Assembly: GCF_008931805.1 (NCBI RefSeq)
Contig: NZ_CP044399.1
Location: 3,087,370 to 3,151,369 of the forward strand
DNA length: 64,000 bases
DNA from: Moritella marina ATCC 15381
Lineage (GTDB): Bacteria; Pseudomonadota; Gammaproteobacteria; Enterobacterales; Moritellaceae
Direction: 5' to 3'
This document shows positions 42,711 through 52,786 of the stretch, one piece after another. Numbering within the stretch: position 1 is the stretch's first letter; every line of letters begins with the position of its first letter. A program made the position numbers and the translations under genes. The notes beneath the pieces were generated by a model. It was not told where the DNA came from. It searched no databases and worked only from the letters and a program-made list of their open reading frames with translations.

Positions 42711-42730
42711 AACCAGCCCGAAGGCTGGTT
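42711..42730 (-). terminator. Rho-independent terminator after the PhoX gene
   Basis: The perfect eight-base stem AACCAGCC / GGCTGGTT has a four-base loop followed on the minus strand by TTTTATT. It is about 30 bases beyond the PhoX stop. Confidence 0.8.
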
Positions 42731-42761
42731 ATACAAAGTGGGCTTTGCAGTAGCTCGTTAA

Positions 42762-44783
42762 TTAAACCCCAACTTCCCCACCATCATTTTTACGAATAAT
42801 CACAGTTGCTGCACGCGGTCGAACGGTTTTATTACTCGGTGTGTCCATCGTCGCATCACTGCTATACGGCCAGTTAGCTGGATGCTGAACATTCAAGAAC
42901 AGATCCGTTTGTGCAGGACTAAAAGCCAAACCCGTTACTTCAGCGCCATTCGGGCCAACAAAGAAACGTTTTAATTCTGTTTGATTGCCACTGTTAATGG
43001 TATCTAACTCACCATTATCTGTAGTTAACTGACTCGGTACCACAGCGAGCATCTGATCATTAGTGTACTCGGTCAACTCAGGCGCGCCATTATCGGTTTG
43101 CATCCACATAATGCCACGCGCATCAAAGGCTAAGCCATCTGGGCTAGCGAATTGGTTTAGCTCTGCTAACCCTGAAATATTCACGTCTGGAGCTGCATCT
43201 TCTGCGGCACCAAACACAAAGATATCCCAGCTAAATAATTCAGCATTATCGCCTTCTTGCCAACGGATAATATGACCCGTACTGTTATTTAATCTTGGGT
43301 TAGCAGGATTCGTTTCTGTCGTTCGTTTGGTATTATTGGTTAACGTCATGTAAACCGCACCATTCACAGGATCTACAGCCGCCCACTCAGGGCGATCCAT
43401 TGGTGTCGCGCCGACTAAATCCGCTGCGCCAGCTGTATTCAAAATAATGCTAGCCTGATTGGTAAAGTGGTCCGCCAATACCCCCTGATCTTTTGTTACA
43501 GCAGTCATGGTTAATGGTAACCATACACCGACGCCATTATCATCGAATCGAGCGACGTATAACGTACCTTGATCCATATATTTAGCCCCGACAGCTAAAC
43601 GGTCATCACGCGAGGCATCGCCAGCATGCCAATTAACATCAGATACAAATTTATAAATATATTCAAAGCGAGAATCGTGACCTGAATAGAACACGATAGG
43701 TTTGCCTTCAACAACTTGTCCGAACACGCAACCTTCATGGCGAAAACGACCCAAAGCGGTACGTTTGATTGCACTCGATTGATTATCATAAGGGTCTATT
43801 TCAACAATATAACCGTGACCATTGGCTTCATTACGGTAATCATCTGCAGCGCTAGAGCCTTTTACTGTAATATCAAAACGCTTAAATTCATCATTAATCT
43901 CAGCGGCGTTACCAGCTAAATCATCCCAACCATAACGCGTGTTCTTATCATCAATACCGATACGTGATTGATCTGCGGTTTGAGTGCCGGTATTAACAAA
44001 ATATCCAGGCCAGTTTTCTTCGCAGGTCAAGTAAGTGCCCCATGGCGTATAACCATTACCACAGTTATTTAGTGTGCCACGCACTTTATCGCCGTTTGGA
44101 GAGAAAGGCGTTTCAAGTAGCGTTTGATCAGCAACAGGGCCACTAATATCCATAGTAGTAGCACCAGTAAAGCGACGATTATGACTATCATTTTTAACCA
44201 CATCCCAAATGCCATTTGTTTGCTTAATACGCACAACAGTAACACCGTGTGCATTAATTTCTTTGCGTACTTCATCGAGAATTGTACGTAAGCTATTACC
44301 GTCTTTCGTTGGGCCTGCGGGGTGTAATGCACTCTGATCTATATATTCATGGTTAATACATAACAAGCCATCGGTAGAGCTACCGTTTAACGGAAAGTAG
44401 TGCATGCCATCGTGATGCATGCCGAGTGAATTAGCTTGGTCTAACGCGGTATTAGAACCATCAGCTTGCCATTCCCGAGCAAGATCATTAAGTGGCGTTC
44501 CCCAAGGAGCAAGTACTTGTGCACTATAACCTTTCGGCACAGCCACTGCATCTAACTTAGCACCAGCAATAGAATCAAAACCAAGTTTAGTTTTTGGTGT
44601 TTCAACGACCGAATCAGTGCTATTACAACCAGTTAAACCAACCGTACTCAGCATACCCACAGCAGCCATCCCCATGCCCGCTCTTAGCACACTGCGTCGA
44701 GATAGTTCTCTCTCCATCACTGCTGCAAATGGTTCATTATTACTATTATTATATTTAGTTGGGTCAAACGTATCTTTGCTCAT
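42762..44783 (-). CDS. PhoX-family (DUF839) alkaline phosphatase
   Basis: A 673-residue exported protein. A twin-arginine signal (SRRSVLRAGMGMAAVG) ends near a cysteine, LTGC, so Tat export is expected. The body shows PhoX hallmarks: GTLNNCGNGYTPWGTYLTCEENWPGY split by the conserved CEENW, FRHEGCVFG, RPEWAAVDPVNGAVYMTLTNN and SPDGLAFDARGIMWMQTDNG. PhoX enzymes use calcium and iron to release phosphate from monoesters. A partial Pho box upstream hints at phosphate control. Confidence 0.88.
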   Translation of the reverse strand: MSKDTFDPTKYNNSNNEPFAAVMERELSRRSVLRAGMGMAAVGMLSTVGLTGCNSTDSVVETPKTKLGFDSIAGAKLDAVAVPKGYSAQVLAPWGTPLNDLAREWQADGSNTALDQANSLGMHHDGMHYFPLNGSSTDGLLCINHEYIDQSALHPAGPTKDGNSLRTILDEVRKEINAHGVTVVRIKQTNGIWDVVKNDSHNRRFTGATTMDISGPVADQTLLETPFSPNGDKVRGTLNNCGNGYTPWGTYLTCEENWPGYFVNTGTQTADQSRIGIDDKNTRYGWDDLAGNAAEINDEFKRFDITVKGSSAADDYRNEANGHGYIVEIDPYDNQSSAIKRTALGRFRHEGCVFGQVVEGKPIVFYSGHDSRFEYIYKFVSDVNWHAGDASRDDRLAVGAKYMDQGTLYVARFDDNGVGVWLPLTMTAVTKDQGVLADHFTNQASIILNTAGAADLVGATPMDRPEWAAVDPVNGAVYMTLTNNTKRTTETNPANPRLNNSTGHIIRWQEGDNAELFSWDIFVFGAAEDAAPDVNISGLAELNQFASPDGLAFDARGIMWMQTDNGAPELTEYTNDQMLAVVPSQLTTDNGELDTINSGNQTELKRFFVGPNGAEVTGLAFSPAQTDLFLNVQHPANWPYSSDATMDTPSNKTVRPRAATVIIRKNDGGEVGV

Positions 44784-44847
44784 GCTTTTATCTACTCAGG
44801 TTATAATTTAAGACCGATATAAATTAGCAAAGAACTGTGTACTTTAT

Positions 44848-44865
44848 ATTTCAATAACATGACAT
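44848..44865 (-). promoter_or_regulatory. Candidate partial Pho box upstream of the PhoX gene
   Basis: On the minus strand, ATGTCAT-GTTA-TTGAAAT resembles the PhoB direct repeat (CTGTCAT-N4-CTGTCAT), with one good half and one weak half. It is 65-82 bases upstream of the start codon. Confidence 0.35.
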
Positions 44866-44975
44866 TTTTATAATATATTATTAATCAAACAGGTAATCAT
44901 CACGACATTAGGCTTCAATCAATTAAGCATATCTGCTGCTATTATTAATAGTCTGTCATTTATTATGGTAACAAT

Positions 44976-45969
44976 ATGAAATATCATATTTTTATTATCC
45001 TCGTATTTTCATTAATAGCAGCCTTTTCCAGTGTTAAGGCATCCACACATCCGACGGTGGCATTCGCCATTGATAACGATGCGGTTTTAGGCGTTGATGA
45101 AGACTACAGTAATGGCATATTTAGCTCTTATACTTCAGGACAAATTGATACACCCAGCATACTCACGTTTTTAAGCCTATCCATGTGGGGTCACACTGCT
45201 TTAGATAAGATGGAGTTCATGCTGGGCCATAAAATATGGACACCTGCAGATATTGAAATAGCCACTCCAATCACCAACGACAGACCCTATGCAGGTTACC
45301 TTTATAGTGAATTTAATTTTATTAGTCTGCAGCAAGCGCAAGCGCAGCGGTTTAACCTCACCATAGGAACAACAGGTGAAAACTCATTTTCAGAACAAGC
45401 CCAAAAACTAGTGCATACAATAACAGGGTCTAGGGACCCCAATGGTTGGGAGTACCAAATAGAAGATAATGTGGTTGGTAGTATTGGTTACCTCACTCAT
45501 TTTAACCTGAGCCGTAATGCGTTATCCGAACGCTACTTTGTTGATAACGCAGAGTTTGAAATATCGAATATTAGCGAAGTGAATATTGGCAACTTTAGAA
45601 GTGATATTGCCAGTGGGATAATGCTACGCTGGGGGCGCGAACATGGGCGCAGCCAATATCTCCACCGAACAGCCCTTTAGTCCAGGTATGATAGGTGCGT
45701 CCGATTCAGCTTGGTTGATATTTACTGGTATTGAGGCGCGATATCGATTTAACGACATGACGATTGAAGGGGAACGAGCTAATATCACCTCCCCTAACGA
45801 TTACCAACTAACACTTGAACATTGGCAGTCGAGCGCTGTATTTGGCGCGGTTTGGTATAATAAACATGCCGGTCTGAGTATCACCTTAGCAGCTAAAACG
45901 CCAGATTATGAAGAAGCTCAGAGCACGCTATACGGTAACGTGGCACTTTCTCTCTTTGCTTTTTTATAA
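44976..45969 (+). pseudogene. LpxR-like lipid A 3'-O-deacylase, interrupted by a +1 frameshift
   Basis: Two overlapping frames together make one protein of about 330 residues, the usual LpxR (DUF2219) size. Frame 1 (44976-45680) has a signal peptide, FAIDNDAVLGVDEDYSNGIF, and TNDRPYAGYLY with the catalytic region. It shifts at GIMLRWG. Frame 2 then continues with NMGAANISTEQPF to the end at 45969. Reading four G instead of five in the run at 45631-45635 restores WGANMGAANIS. LpxR removes an acyl chain from lipid A at the outer membrane. Either the gene is broken, or the G-run switches phase, or the base is a sequencing error. Confidence 0.85.
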
Positions 45970-46009
45970 CTCGGCTTTTATAAATCTACTTTTATAAATG
46001 CCTGGCCTG

Positions 46010-48055
46010 CTAGTAAACTTCGACAGGCAATAATAAGTCATTATGCACCACCGCTTTTTCCAATAAATAAATAGAGAATGTTGAACCGACCCCAACCTCA
46101 GATTGAACCGTGATCTTGCCGCCGACTTCACTAATAATACTCTGACTCACCGATAAACCTAAACCTGTACCGCTACGACGCGTAGTAAAGAATGGGTCGA
46201 AAATACGCGCTAAATTATCTGCGCTAATACCACAACCGTGATCGCTAATATGCACAGCAGCACCGATAGGATTACCCTGTTCATCAAGCCAATCTTCCGT
46301 TTTAATTTTCAGCAGGCCTTGATCATCCATGGCATGCACACCGTTCATTTGCAAATTAACCAACACTTGCAATAGTTGATGACGGTTTGCTTCCACACAG
46401 CATTTTGCATCTAATTGTGACTCGATTTGCACGTTGGCTGACTTCGTACCTGAACGCACTAATGTCAGGCTTTCTTTGACGATATGATTTAAATGCTGCC
46501 AAGTCACTTCATCTTGCACCCCACCTTGACGGCTATATTGCAATAAACTACGGGTAATATTACGGATACGATCAATCTGCTCATGTATCGCCTCAAGCTC
46601 TTCGGTTACACGCTGGCTGTCGTCACCCAACTCGAGTTGCAACAATTCGACATTCCCTAAAATGACCGCTGTCGGATTATTAATTTCGTGGGCAATACCC
46701 GCGGTGAGTTCACCCAGTGCCGCGAGTTTTTCACTCATAATGAGCTTACTGCGAGTTTGGTTTAACAGCTTAATGTATTCCTCTAACTCTTGCGTTTTAT
46801 CATGCAGGCTTTGAGTACGCGTACGTACTTTATCTTCTAATTCCGCAGAGGCTTGTTTAATCAAATCATTACGTTGCTGCAACTGATCTAACATCGAATC
46901 AAATTGCTGACCAAACGCAGCTAATTCATGATCTTTACATAACCCCAAATCACCAATACGTCGGTTTAGCCCTAATGGGACCACTCGAACGACATTGTGG
47001 ATCTTTTCTATCGGCCTAAATAAATCCCGCGCACCACGATATACCAGCCCACCAGAAAGTAATAGTACCGCAATAATACCAACACTAAATTCAGCAATAT
47101 TCGTTAAGAATGTTTCAACTAATGGCCATTCTAAATATCCGGTATACAGCATACCAATGACATTGCCATCATGATCCCGCAACGGCTCATACGCCGATAT
47201 GTACCAATTATCATAAACAAACGCACGGCCAGTCCAATCTAGCCCTTCGATAAGAACTTGCTGCTTTACCTCTTCAGAAACACGCGTACCAATAGCGCGA
47301 CTATTCAGCTCGTTACTGTCTAATGGCACATTGGTACTAACACGAATATCATCCATAAATAACGTTACCGTACCAATACTACCAAGCGGTAATGAGCCAT
47401 CGGTATAAACAAGCTCTCGGATACGGTCCACAAGCAAAGTACTGTTATTCAGTAATATACCGCCATCAATAATCCATTGGAGTTTATTGTCATGATCAAA
47501 GATAGGCAGTAAATTACGACTTACTAAGCCATTTGACTCTAGCTTATTTTCGCGTAACAAGGGGATTTGAGCATTAACCGGTAGTTTTTCATTTAACGCG
47601 AACAGCTGCTCATTATTTAATACTTGAAAAAACGTCTGTGATTTACCCGCTAACAGTAGCTTCTGGCTAACCAATGAAAAATGCGCTAATGCCGACGCCG
47701 GATGTAAGACAACAAAATCCAATTCATTATGTTCTGCTTGTTGTTTTACCCAGGCTGGTAACTGGTCTTTTTCAGTGCGTAATGCATGTTGAAAATCGTA
47801 TGATGTAGTTAGCGATGTCAGCTGCATACGCTGCTCTTTCTGCAATAGTTCAATACTATTATGCGCCACCGAGAGATCGGCTTTGACATTCATTAATGCG
47901 TTTTTCCACGTATAAGTCACAGTCCAATACATAGTCAAAGCGAACAGTGCAAATAACGTCAGAATGATCGGGACGGAAGTCAGCACCAGTAAGCGATAAC
48001 GCACCATAGTCCGAAAGCGTTTAATCCATAACAGTATCAATTGTTTCATTTTCAT
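46010..48055 (-). CDS. Sensor histidine kinase with periplasmic cache-like domain
   Basis: A 681-residue kinase. Membrane helices at about 20-44 and 318-340 bound a periplasmic sensor of about 275 residues. That sensor has cache-like features such as FVYDNWYISAYEPLRD and IGMLYTGYLEW. A HAMP-like region and coiled coil (about 395-445) follow. HisKA has its histidine at 456 in GIAHEINNPTAV, and the ATPase domain has DHGCGIS and FDPFFTTRRSGTGLGLS. It has no receiver domain. Its ATG overlaps the stop of the regulator gene (ATGA), so the pair is coupled. It lies beside tup and fdh genes; I infer it senses a signal linked to formate or metal supply. Confidence 0.9.
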   Translation of the reverse strand: MKMKQLILLWIKRFRTMVRYRLLVLTSVPIILTLFALFALTMYWTVTYTWKNALMNVKADLSVAHNSIELLQKEQRMQLTSLTTSYDFQHALRTEKDQLPAWVKQQAEHNELDFVVLHPASALAHFSLVSQKLLLAGKSQTFFQVLNNEQLFALNEKLPVNAQIPLLRENKLESNGLVSRNLLPIFDHDNKLQWIIDGGILLNNSTLLVDRIRELVYTDGSLPLGSIGTVTLFMDDIRVSTNVPLDSNELNSRAIGTRVSEEVKQQVLIEGLDWTGRAFVYDNWYISAYEPLRDHDGNVIGMLYTGYLEWPLVETFLTNIAEFSVGIIAVLLLSGGLVYRGARDLFRPIEKIHNVVRVVPLGLNRRIGDLGLCKDHELAAFGQQFDSMLDQLQQRNDLIKQASAELEDKVRTRTQSLHDKTQELEEYIKLLNQTRSKLIMSEKLAALGELTAGIAHEINNPTAVILGNVELLQLELGDDSQRVTEELEAIHEQIDRIRNITRSLLQYSRQGGVQDEVTWQHLNHIVKESLTLVRSGTKSANVQIESQLDAKCCVEANRHQLLQVLVNLQMNGVHAMDDQGLLKIKTEDWLDEQGNPIGAAVHISDHGCGISADNLARIFDPFFTTRRSGTGLGLSVSQSIISEVGGKITVQSEVGVGSTFSIYLLEKAVVHNDLLLPVEVY

Positions 48056-49518
48056 AAGGCAGCTTCATCCACCCATTCTTTATATTTACGCTCTAAGGTT
48101 TTACGTGCCACACCCAGCTTACGCGCCGCTGCTGATTTATTGCCTTCATGTGAATCAACAACCTGCATGATATGTGCTTTTTCGACTTGTTTTAATGTCC
48201 ATGCAGTAGGATAACAATATTGTTCTTCATCACCATCAACGACAGATGAGCAGTGACAAGGGCTAGTCAAATTTGCTTCATCCATACGTGTTTGATCAAA
48301 CGTGCTAATAGTCGACCTTGGTAATGGTTCAGTATCACCTTGTAGCTCTCGCCAATATTCCGCAGGCGGTTTACCCAGTAAAATACAGCGCTCCATTAAA
48401 TTACGTAATTCACGAATATTACCAGGCCAGTCATAAGCTTGCATGGCAAGTATATCTTCATGTGTCCAACTTACGCCTTTCATCCCCAAGTCGTTAGACA
48501 ATTTCAACGTAAAATGATGAGCTAATGCAGGAATATCTTCCACACGATCACGCAAAGGCGGTAGATCCACCGTTAATACATTTAAGCGGTAGTACAAATC
48601 TTGACGAAAACGACCAGCGTCAACTTCTTCTTTCAAATTACGGTTAGTCGCTGCAACAATACGAACATCAACGGGGATTTCACGCTCTCCACCAACTGGT
48701 CTTATGGCTTTTTGTTCTAGTACACGTAATAACGATGACTGCATGGCCAGTGGCATTTCCCCTATTTCATCAAGAAATAAAGTCCCACCATTGGCGACCC
48801 GAAATAGCCCTTCTCGGCTTTTCTTCGCCCCGGTAAATGCACCTTGAATATGACCAAACAATTCACTTTCTAATAAATCAGGGGCAATAGAACCGCAGTT
48901 TAACGGCACGAAAGGACCATTACGTAAGCTCAATTGATGTAACGCACGCGCTACTAGTTCCTTACCTGTACCTGATTCCCCTTCCACTAATACCGCTGCC
49001 ATCGAAGGCGCAATTTGCGTGATCAGCTTTTTCATCGACAAGGTTTTCGCGGCATCACCGATAATATCAATCGGGAAAGTACGTTCAATATCGCGTTGCA
49101 AGGCAAAGTTCTGACGTTCAACTAAACGGCGTTCGATGCAACGACTCACCGATTGCATCATTTGCTCGAGGTTAAACGGTTTTAAAATAAAATCAGACGC
49201 CCCTGCACGTAAGGCTTTAATCGCGGTATCTAAATCAGCATAACCTGTCATGAAAATAACATCGCTGCGGCGCGTCTGTGGATCAAATGCTTCATGCCAT
49301 TCAATACCCGAACGACCCGGTAAATTGATATCGACAATCAATAAATCGAAATGACAACGCTTACGCAATTCCTCACCTTCTTCAATGCTGCCAGCGGTAT
49401 CAACTTGCGCAAATTTTTTGCTTAAGGCTTTCTTTAAGATAGCGCGCATACCCGGTTCATCATCGACAACAAGTACAGAGACAGCAGCCCAAGAGGGAGA
49501 AGACGTAAATTCAGACAT
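48052..49518 (-). CDS. NtrC-family sigma-54-dependent response regulator
   Basis: A 488-residue activator. The receiver (about 12-125) is complete: VDDEPGM, acceptor in LLIVDINLP, and ILKPF. The AAA+ domain (about 150-380) has Walker A GESGTGKE, the sigma-54 contact loop GAFTGA, and GGTLFLDEIGEMP. The C-terminal Fis-type HTH is GNKSAAARKLGVARKTLERK. All parts needed to activate sigma-54 promoters are present. It is cotranscribed with the kinase. A palindrome 32 bases before its start codon recurs upstream of the fdh operon and is its likely binding site. Confidence 0.94.
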   Translation of the reverse strand: MSEFTSSPSWAAVSVLVVDDEPGMRAILKKALSKKFAQVDTAGSIEEGEELRKRCHFDLLIVDINLPGRSGIEWHEAFDPQTRRSDVIFMTGYADLDTAIKALRAGASDFILKPFNLEQMMQSVSRCIERRLVERQNFALQRDIERTFPIDIIGDAAKTLSMKKLITQIAPSMAAVLVEGESGTGKELVARALHQLSLRNGPFVPLNCGSIAPDLLESELFGHIQGAFTGAKKSREGLFRVANGGTLFLDEIGEMPLAMQSSLLRVLEQKAIRPVGGEREIPVDVRIVAATNRNLKEEVDAGRFRQDLYYRLNVLTVDLPPLRDRVEDIPALAHHFTLKLSNDLGMKGVSWTHEDILAMQAYDWPGNIRELRNLMERCILLGKPPAEYWRELQGDTEPLPRSTISTFDQTRMDEANLTSPCHCSSVVDGDEEQYCYPTAWTLKQVEKAHIMQVVDSHEGNKSAAARKLGVARKTLERKYKEWVDEAAL

Positions 49519-49549
49519 AAATATAAATAACTACCGTAATTTTCAAGTT

Positions 49550-49564
49550 GCGACATTTTGTCTC
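49550..49564. promoter_or_regulatory. Palindromic candidate binding site 1 for the NtrC-type regulator
   Basis: GCGACA-TTT-TGTCTC, a 15-base inverted repeat. It is centred about 137 bases upstream of the sigma-54 element of tupA and 39 bases before the regulator's own start codon. It could activate tup and affect the regulator gene itself. Matching sites occur at 62241 and 62273. Confidence 0.65.
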
Positions 49565-49691
49565 ATATCGACTAACAAAGTCAAAACTGTTTCAGGCCTT
49601 TATTTTCACTCAATTTATCAAATATATTATTTGCCTTGATAATCAACCACTTACATCCTAAATAAGTGTTTTGTATGGTTTACTTTTTAAT
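49565..49691. other. Intergenic DNA between the regulator gene and the tupA promoter
   Basis: An AT-rich stretch in a 335-base gap. No ORF. It separates the candidate enhancer from the sigma-54 element and is of a length that would allow DNA looping. Confidence 0.4.
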
Positions 49692-49708
49692 TTGGCATCT
49701 AATTTGCT
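49692..49708 (+). promoter_or_regulatory. Predicted sigma-54 promoter of tupABC-mobA
   Basis: TTGGCATCTAATTTGCT matches the -24/-12 consensus (TGGCA and TTGCT, with GG and GC ten bases apart). The tupA start is 145 bases downstream. Confidence 0.78.
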
Positions 49709-49853
49709 TTATAACGACAAATAGGGTTATTTATCAATCTCAAAACACGCTGTGTAGCATAACTATAATTCGTTACTAAAATTTTATGCAGTAGCCCTTT
49801 ATTCATTCACTTATGACTTGCATCTAGCAATAACTTAACGTCAGGAAGACCTA

Positions 49854-50675
49854 ATGACTGTAACACCGATGAAATGTATCCAAACATTACTTGCGCTACT
49901 AGCACTAACAACAGCTGGTGCTCATGCCGCTGACGATATGAAGATCCGTTTAGCGACGACCACCAGTACTTATCATTCAGGGCTACTTGACTTTTTATTA
50001 CCAGAATTCAAAAAAGACAGTGGCTATACCGTTGATGTACTTGCCGCTGGCACCGGTAAATCATTACGTATGGGTCAAAATGGCGATGTTGATTTGGTGA
50101 TGACCCACGCAGCAAAAGCGGAAGCTAAATTTGTAGAGGCCGGTTACGGCGTACTACCACGTAAACTCATGTATAACGATTTTGTCTTGGTTGGACCAAA
50201 AGCAGACCCGGCTAAAATTGATGCCGATAAAGATGTCGTGAAAGCACTCGCGGGCATCGCCTCTTACAACGCGACTTTCATCTCGCGTGGTGATGATTCT
50301 GGCACCAACAAGAAAGAATTAGGTCTGTGGGCACAAACTAAAATGGAACCGACTTTTACTGGCTACAAAGCCGTAGGCCAAGGCATGGGACCAACACTAA
50401 ACATGGCGTCTGAACTGCAAGCCTATACATTAACAGACCGTGGGACTTGGTTAGCTTACCAAAACAAGCTCGATCTGAAGATTGTAGTACAAGGCGACAA
50501 ACGTTTATTCAACCCATACCAAGTTATCTTAGTTAACCCAAGCCGTTACCCAAGCATCAACTATCAAGGCGCGAAGATCTTCAGTGATTGGTTAGTTAAC
50601 CCGAAAGCACAAACAATGATCAACAGCTATAAACGTGGTGGCGAACAATTATTTGTTGCCAATGCCAAGTCTTAA
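49854..50675 (+). CDS. tupA: Tungstate ABC transporter substrate-binding protein
   Basis: A 273-residue periplasmic protein with a signal peptide ending at AHAADD. TupA motifs are present: RLATTTSTYHSGLLDFLLP, VLAAGTGKSLRMGQNGDVDLVMTHA and FISRGDDSGTNKKE. TupA proteins bind tungstate with high selectivity over molybdate. This suggests the cofactor of the nearby formate dehydrogenase may hold tungsten, though molybdate is not excluded. AGGAAG precedes the ATG. First gene of the tupABC-mobA series. Confidence 0.92.
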   Translation: MTVTPMKCIQTLLALLALTTAGAHAADDMKIRLATTTSTYHSGLLDFLLPEFKKDSGYTVDVLAAGTGKSLRMGQNGDVDLVMTHAAKAEAKFVEAGYGVLPRKLMYNDFVLVGPKADPAKIDADKDVVKALAGIASYNATFISRGDDSGTNKKELGLWAQTKMEPTFTGYKAVGQGMGPTLNMASELQAYTLTDRGTWLAYQNKLDLKIVVQGDKRLFNPYQVILVNPSRYPSINYQGAKIFSDWLVNPKAQTMINSYKRGGEQLFVANAKS

Positions 50676-50702
50676 TCAACCTATTGGTCACTTAGATAGC
50701 TA

Positions 50703-51404
50703 ATGAACATTTGGCAAACGACTCAAGACGCAGTACAACTTCTCTTCAGTGGCGATATGGCACTGTGGGGGATTGTGGGGGTGTCATTTTCAGTGTCTTT
50801 GCTGGCGATCACCTTGGTACTCGTGCCAGCATTAGTGATCGCCTTTACCCTCGCCTACGGAAAATTCCCTGGGCGTTGGTTAATACTATCGTTATTTAAT
50901 ACCTGCCAATCTATCCCCACCGTGGTGATTGGCTTGTTACTTTACATGATGCTATCTCGCGCTGGTCCGTTAGGTGATTGGCAAATGCTATTCACCCAAA
51001 AAGCGATGATCTTGGGACAGATGATGGTGTGCTTTCCCATTTTAGTGTCAATGATGCACGCGGCATTTCAAAACAGTGATCGCCGCGCTTGGGAAACAGC
51101 GCTGACATTAGGGGCAAGTTTACCCCGTGCATTATTAAGTTTAATGTGGGAATGTCGATTTCCACTTCTTGCAGCTATTATTGCCGCATTTAGTCGTATT
51201 ATTACCGAGGTTGGCTGCTCAATGATGGTCGGCGGTAATATTCTCAATTCGACACGTAACATCCCTACAGCAATCGCCCTGGAAAGTTCAAAAGGCGCAT
51301 TTGCACAAGGGGTGGCCCTAGGCATGGTGTTATTAATCTTAGCCCTAGGACTTAACTTCTTATTATCTATCGCCCGTGGTAAAGCCCACTTGCGTACCAA
51401 TTAG
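50703..51404 (+). CDS. tupB: Tungstate ABC transporter permease
   Basis: A 233-residue inner-membrane protein with about five helices. The ABC permease EAA-like loop is WETALTLGASLPRALLSLMWECRFPLLAA. CQSIPTVVIGLLLYMMLSR and ITEVGCSMMVGGNI are typical of TupB. It forms the channel with TupC. It lies 27 bases after tupA. Confidence 0.92.
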   Translation: MNIWQTTQDAVQLLFSGDMALWGIVGVSFSVSLLAITLVLVPALVIAFTLAYGKFPGRWLILSLFNTCQSIPTVVIGLLLYMMLSRAGPLGDWQMLFTQKAMILGQMMVCFPILVSMMHAAFQNSDRRAWETALTLGASLPRALLSLMWECRFPLLAAIIAAFSRIITEVGCSMMVGGNILNSTRNIPTAIALESSKGAFAQGVALGMVLLILALGLNFLLSIARGKAHLRTN

Positions 51405-51418
51405 GCTGAGGTAAGGTC

Positions 51419-52123
51419 ATGTCGCAAATTGCTATTCAAGCAGAAGATATCTCAATCCGCTTTAAAGATCGGCTACTTTTTCACATACCACATCTTAAAT
51501 TCGGCCCGCAAGAAGCGATTTATCTTACCGGCGGCAATGGCGTGGGTAAAACCACACTGCTAAAGATTCTATCCGGTTTACAAACCCCAACCACGGGTAC
51601 AGTTAACCTACAACACCAAAATTGGTTTGCACGGTTATTTAAAAGTAATGGCAAAAATGGTGTTATCTATATGCACCAAACACCGTATATGTTTGATGGT
51701 AGCGTGTTGGATAATGTCTGTTATGGCTTAAAATTCGCCCTAAAAGGCCGCCAAGAACAACGAAGTGAAGCGATAACTGCGCTACGTATGGTAGGGTTAG
51801 AGACCTTAGCTAATGAACATATTTCGGTATTATCAGGTGGCGAACGCCAACGTGTGGCAATGGCCAGAGCCTGGGTACTAAAACCCAGTGTGCTATTAAT
51901 GGATGAATCAAGTGCCAGTATGGATAAAGAGTCCATCGAACGCCAAGTGGTGTTAGCCAAAGATTTACTCGAGCGCGGTTCAACCTTAGTCATCACTAGC
52001 CACCAGCAAAACGCACTGACCGCACTTTGCCGCCGTCAATGGTGCATTAGCAATAGCAAACTAATCGAACGAGCAGATTTACAGCTCATTAAAAAAGATA
52101 AGGATAACTATGCTTTCGGCTGA
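51419..52123 (+). CDS. tupC: Tungstate ABC transporter ATP-binding protein
   Basis: A 234-residue ATPase. Walker A is [12 protein letters not shown], the signature is [16 protein letters not shown] and Walker B is [12 protein letters not shown]. It starts 14 bases after tupB with GAGGTAAGG upstream and overlaps the start of mobA by 14 bases, so the whole unit is cotranscribed. Confidence 0.92.
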   Translation: MSQIAIQAEDISIRFKDRLLFHIPHLKFGPQEAIYLTGGNGVGKTTLLKILSGLQTPTTGTVNLQHQNWFARLFKSNGKNGVIYMHQTPYMFDGSVLDNVCYGLKFALKGRQEQRSEAITALRMVGLETLANEHISVLSGGERQRVAMARAWVLKPSVLLMDESSASMDKESIERQVVLAKDLLERGSTLVITSHQQNALTALCRRQWCISNSKLIERADLQLIKKDKDNYAFG

Positions 52124-52694
52124 ACAAACAAGTTGGGTAATTTTAGCAGGCGGGCAAGCAAGCCGCATGGGTGGCAATGATAAAGGGTTAGTACAATTAG
52201 CGGGTAAAGCCATGATTGAACATGTTATCGATACCTTGGCGCCGCAAACAACTGACATTGCAATTAACGCTAATCGTAACCAAGACCATTACAGCCAATA
52301 TGGCGCGGTATTTGGCGACCAATTACAAGGCTACCCTGGACCACTCGGTGGTATGCACGCGGCAATTTTACATTTAACAGATGCTGAATGGATTGGCTTT
52401 GTACCTTGTGATTGCCCACAACTACCACATGATTTAGTTGCACGAATGGCCGCAGCCTGTCAAGCAGATACCGATATCCTCGTAGCTCATGATGGTGAAC
52501 ATATTCAACCCGTAGTGACGCTGTTACATCGTCGTATTTTACCTAAATTAGAAGCATTTTTAGATAATGGTGATCGTAAAATCATCCTATTATATCGTCA
52601 ATGTAATATGCTCACGGTGGACTTTAGCGATCAACCCAATGCCTTCGTTAATTTAAATACCCCGGTGGAACTAGCCCAATTTGGACAACGATAA
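52110..52694 (+). CDS. mobA: Molybdenum cofactor guanylyltransferase
   Basis: A 194-residue enzyme that adds GMP to molybdopterin to make the guanine dinucleotide cofactor used by formate dehydrogenases. The nucleotide-binding start [20 protein letters not shown] is diagnostic, with [10 protein letters not shown] and [10 protein letters not shown]. It overlaps tupC, linking metal import to cofactor maturation. Confidence 0.95.
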   Translation: MLSAEQTSWVILAGGQASRMGGNDKGLVQLAGKAMIEHVIDTLAPQTTDIAINANRNQDHYSQYGAVFGDQLQGYPGPLGGMHAAILHLTDAEWIGFVPCDCPQLPHDLVARMAAACQADTDILVAHDGEHIQPVVTLLHRRILPKLEAFLDNGDRKIILLYRQCNMLTVDFSDQPNAFVNLNTPVELAQFGQR

Positions 52695-52695
52695 A

Positions 52696-52786
52696 TTACC
52701 TATAATAAATCACCCATAATAAATTACCAATAATGATTCAATAACCATGAGTAAGCATCTATGAGTCAACATCTATGAGTAAAATA
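52696..52786. repeat. Imperfect 14-bp tandem repeats between mobA and the mobB-moeA fusion gene
   Basis: Two adjoining sets of 14-base periodic repeats occur: units like ATAATAAATTACCA, then three units like CTATGAGTCAACAT. The last unit supplies the ATG of the downstream gene; the earlier two ATGs are in other frames. No clear ribosome binding site is visible. Confidence 0.6.
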
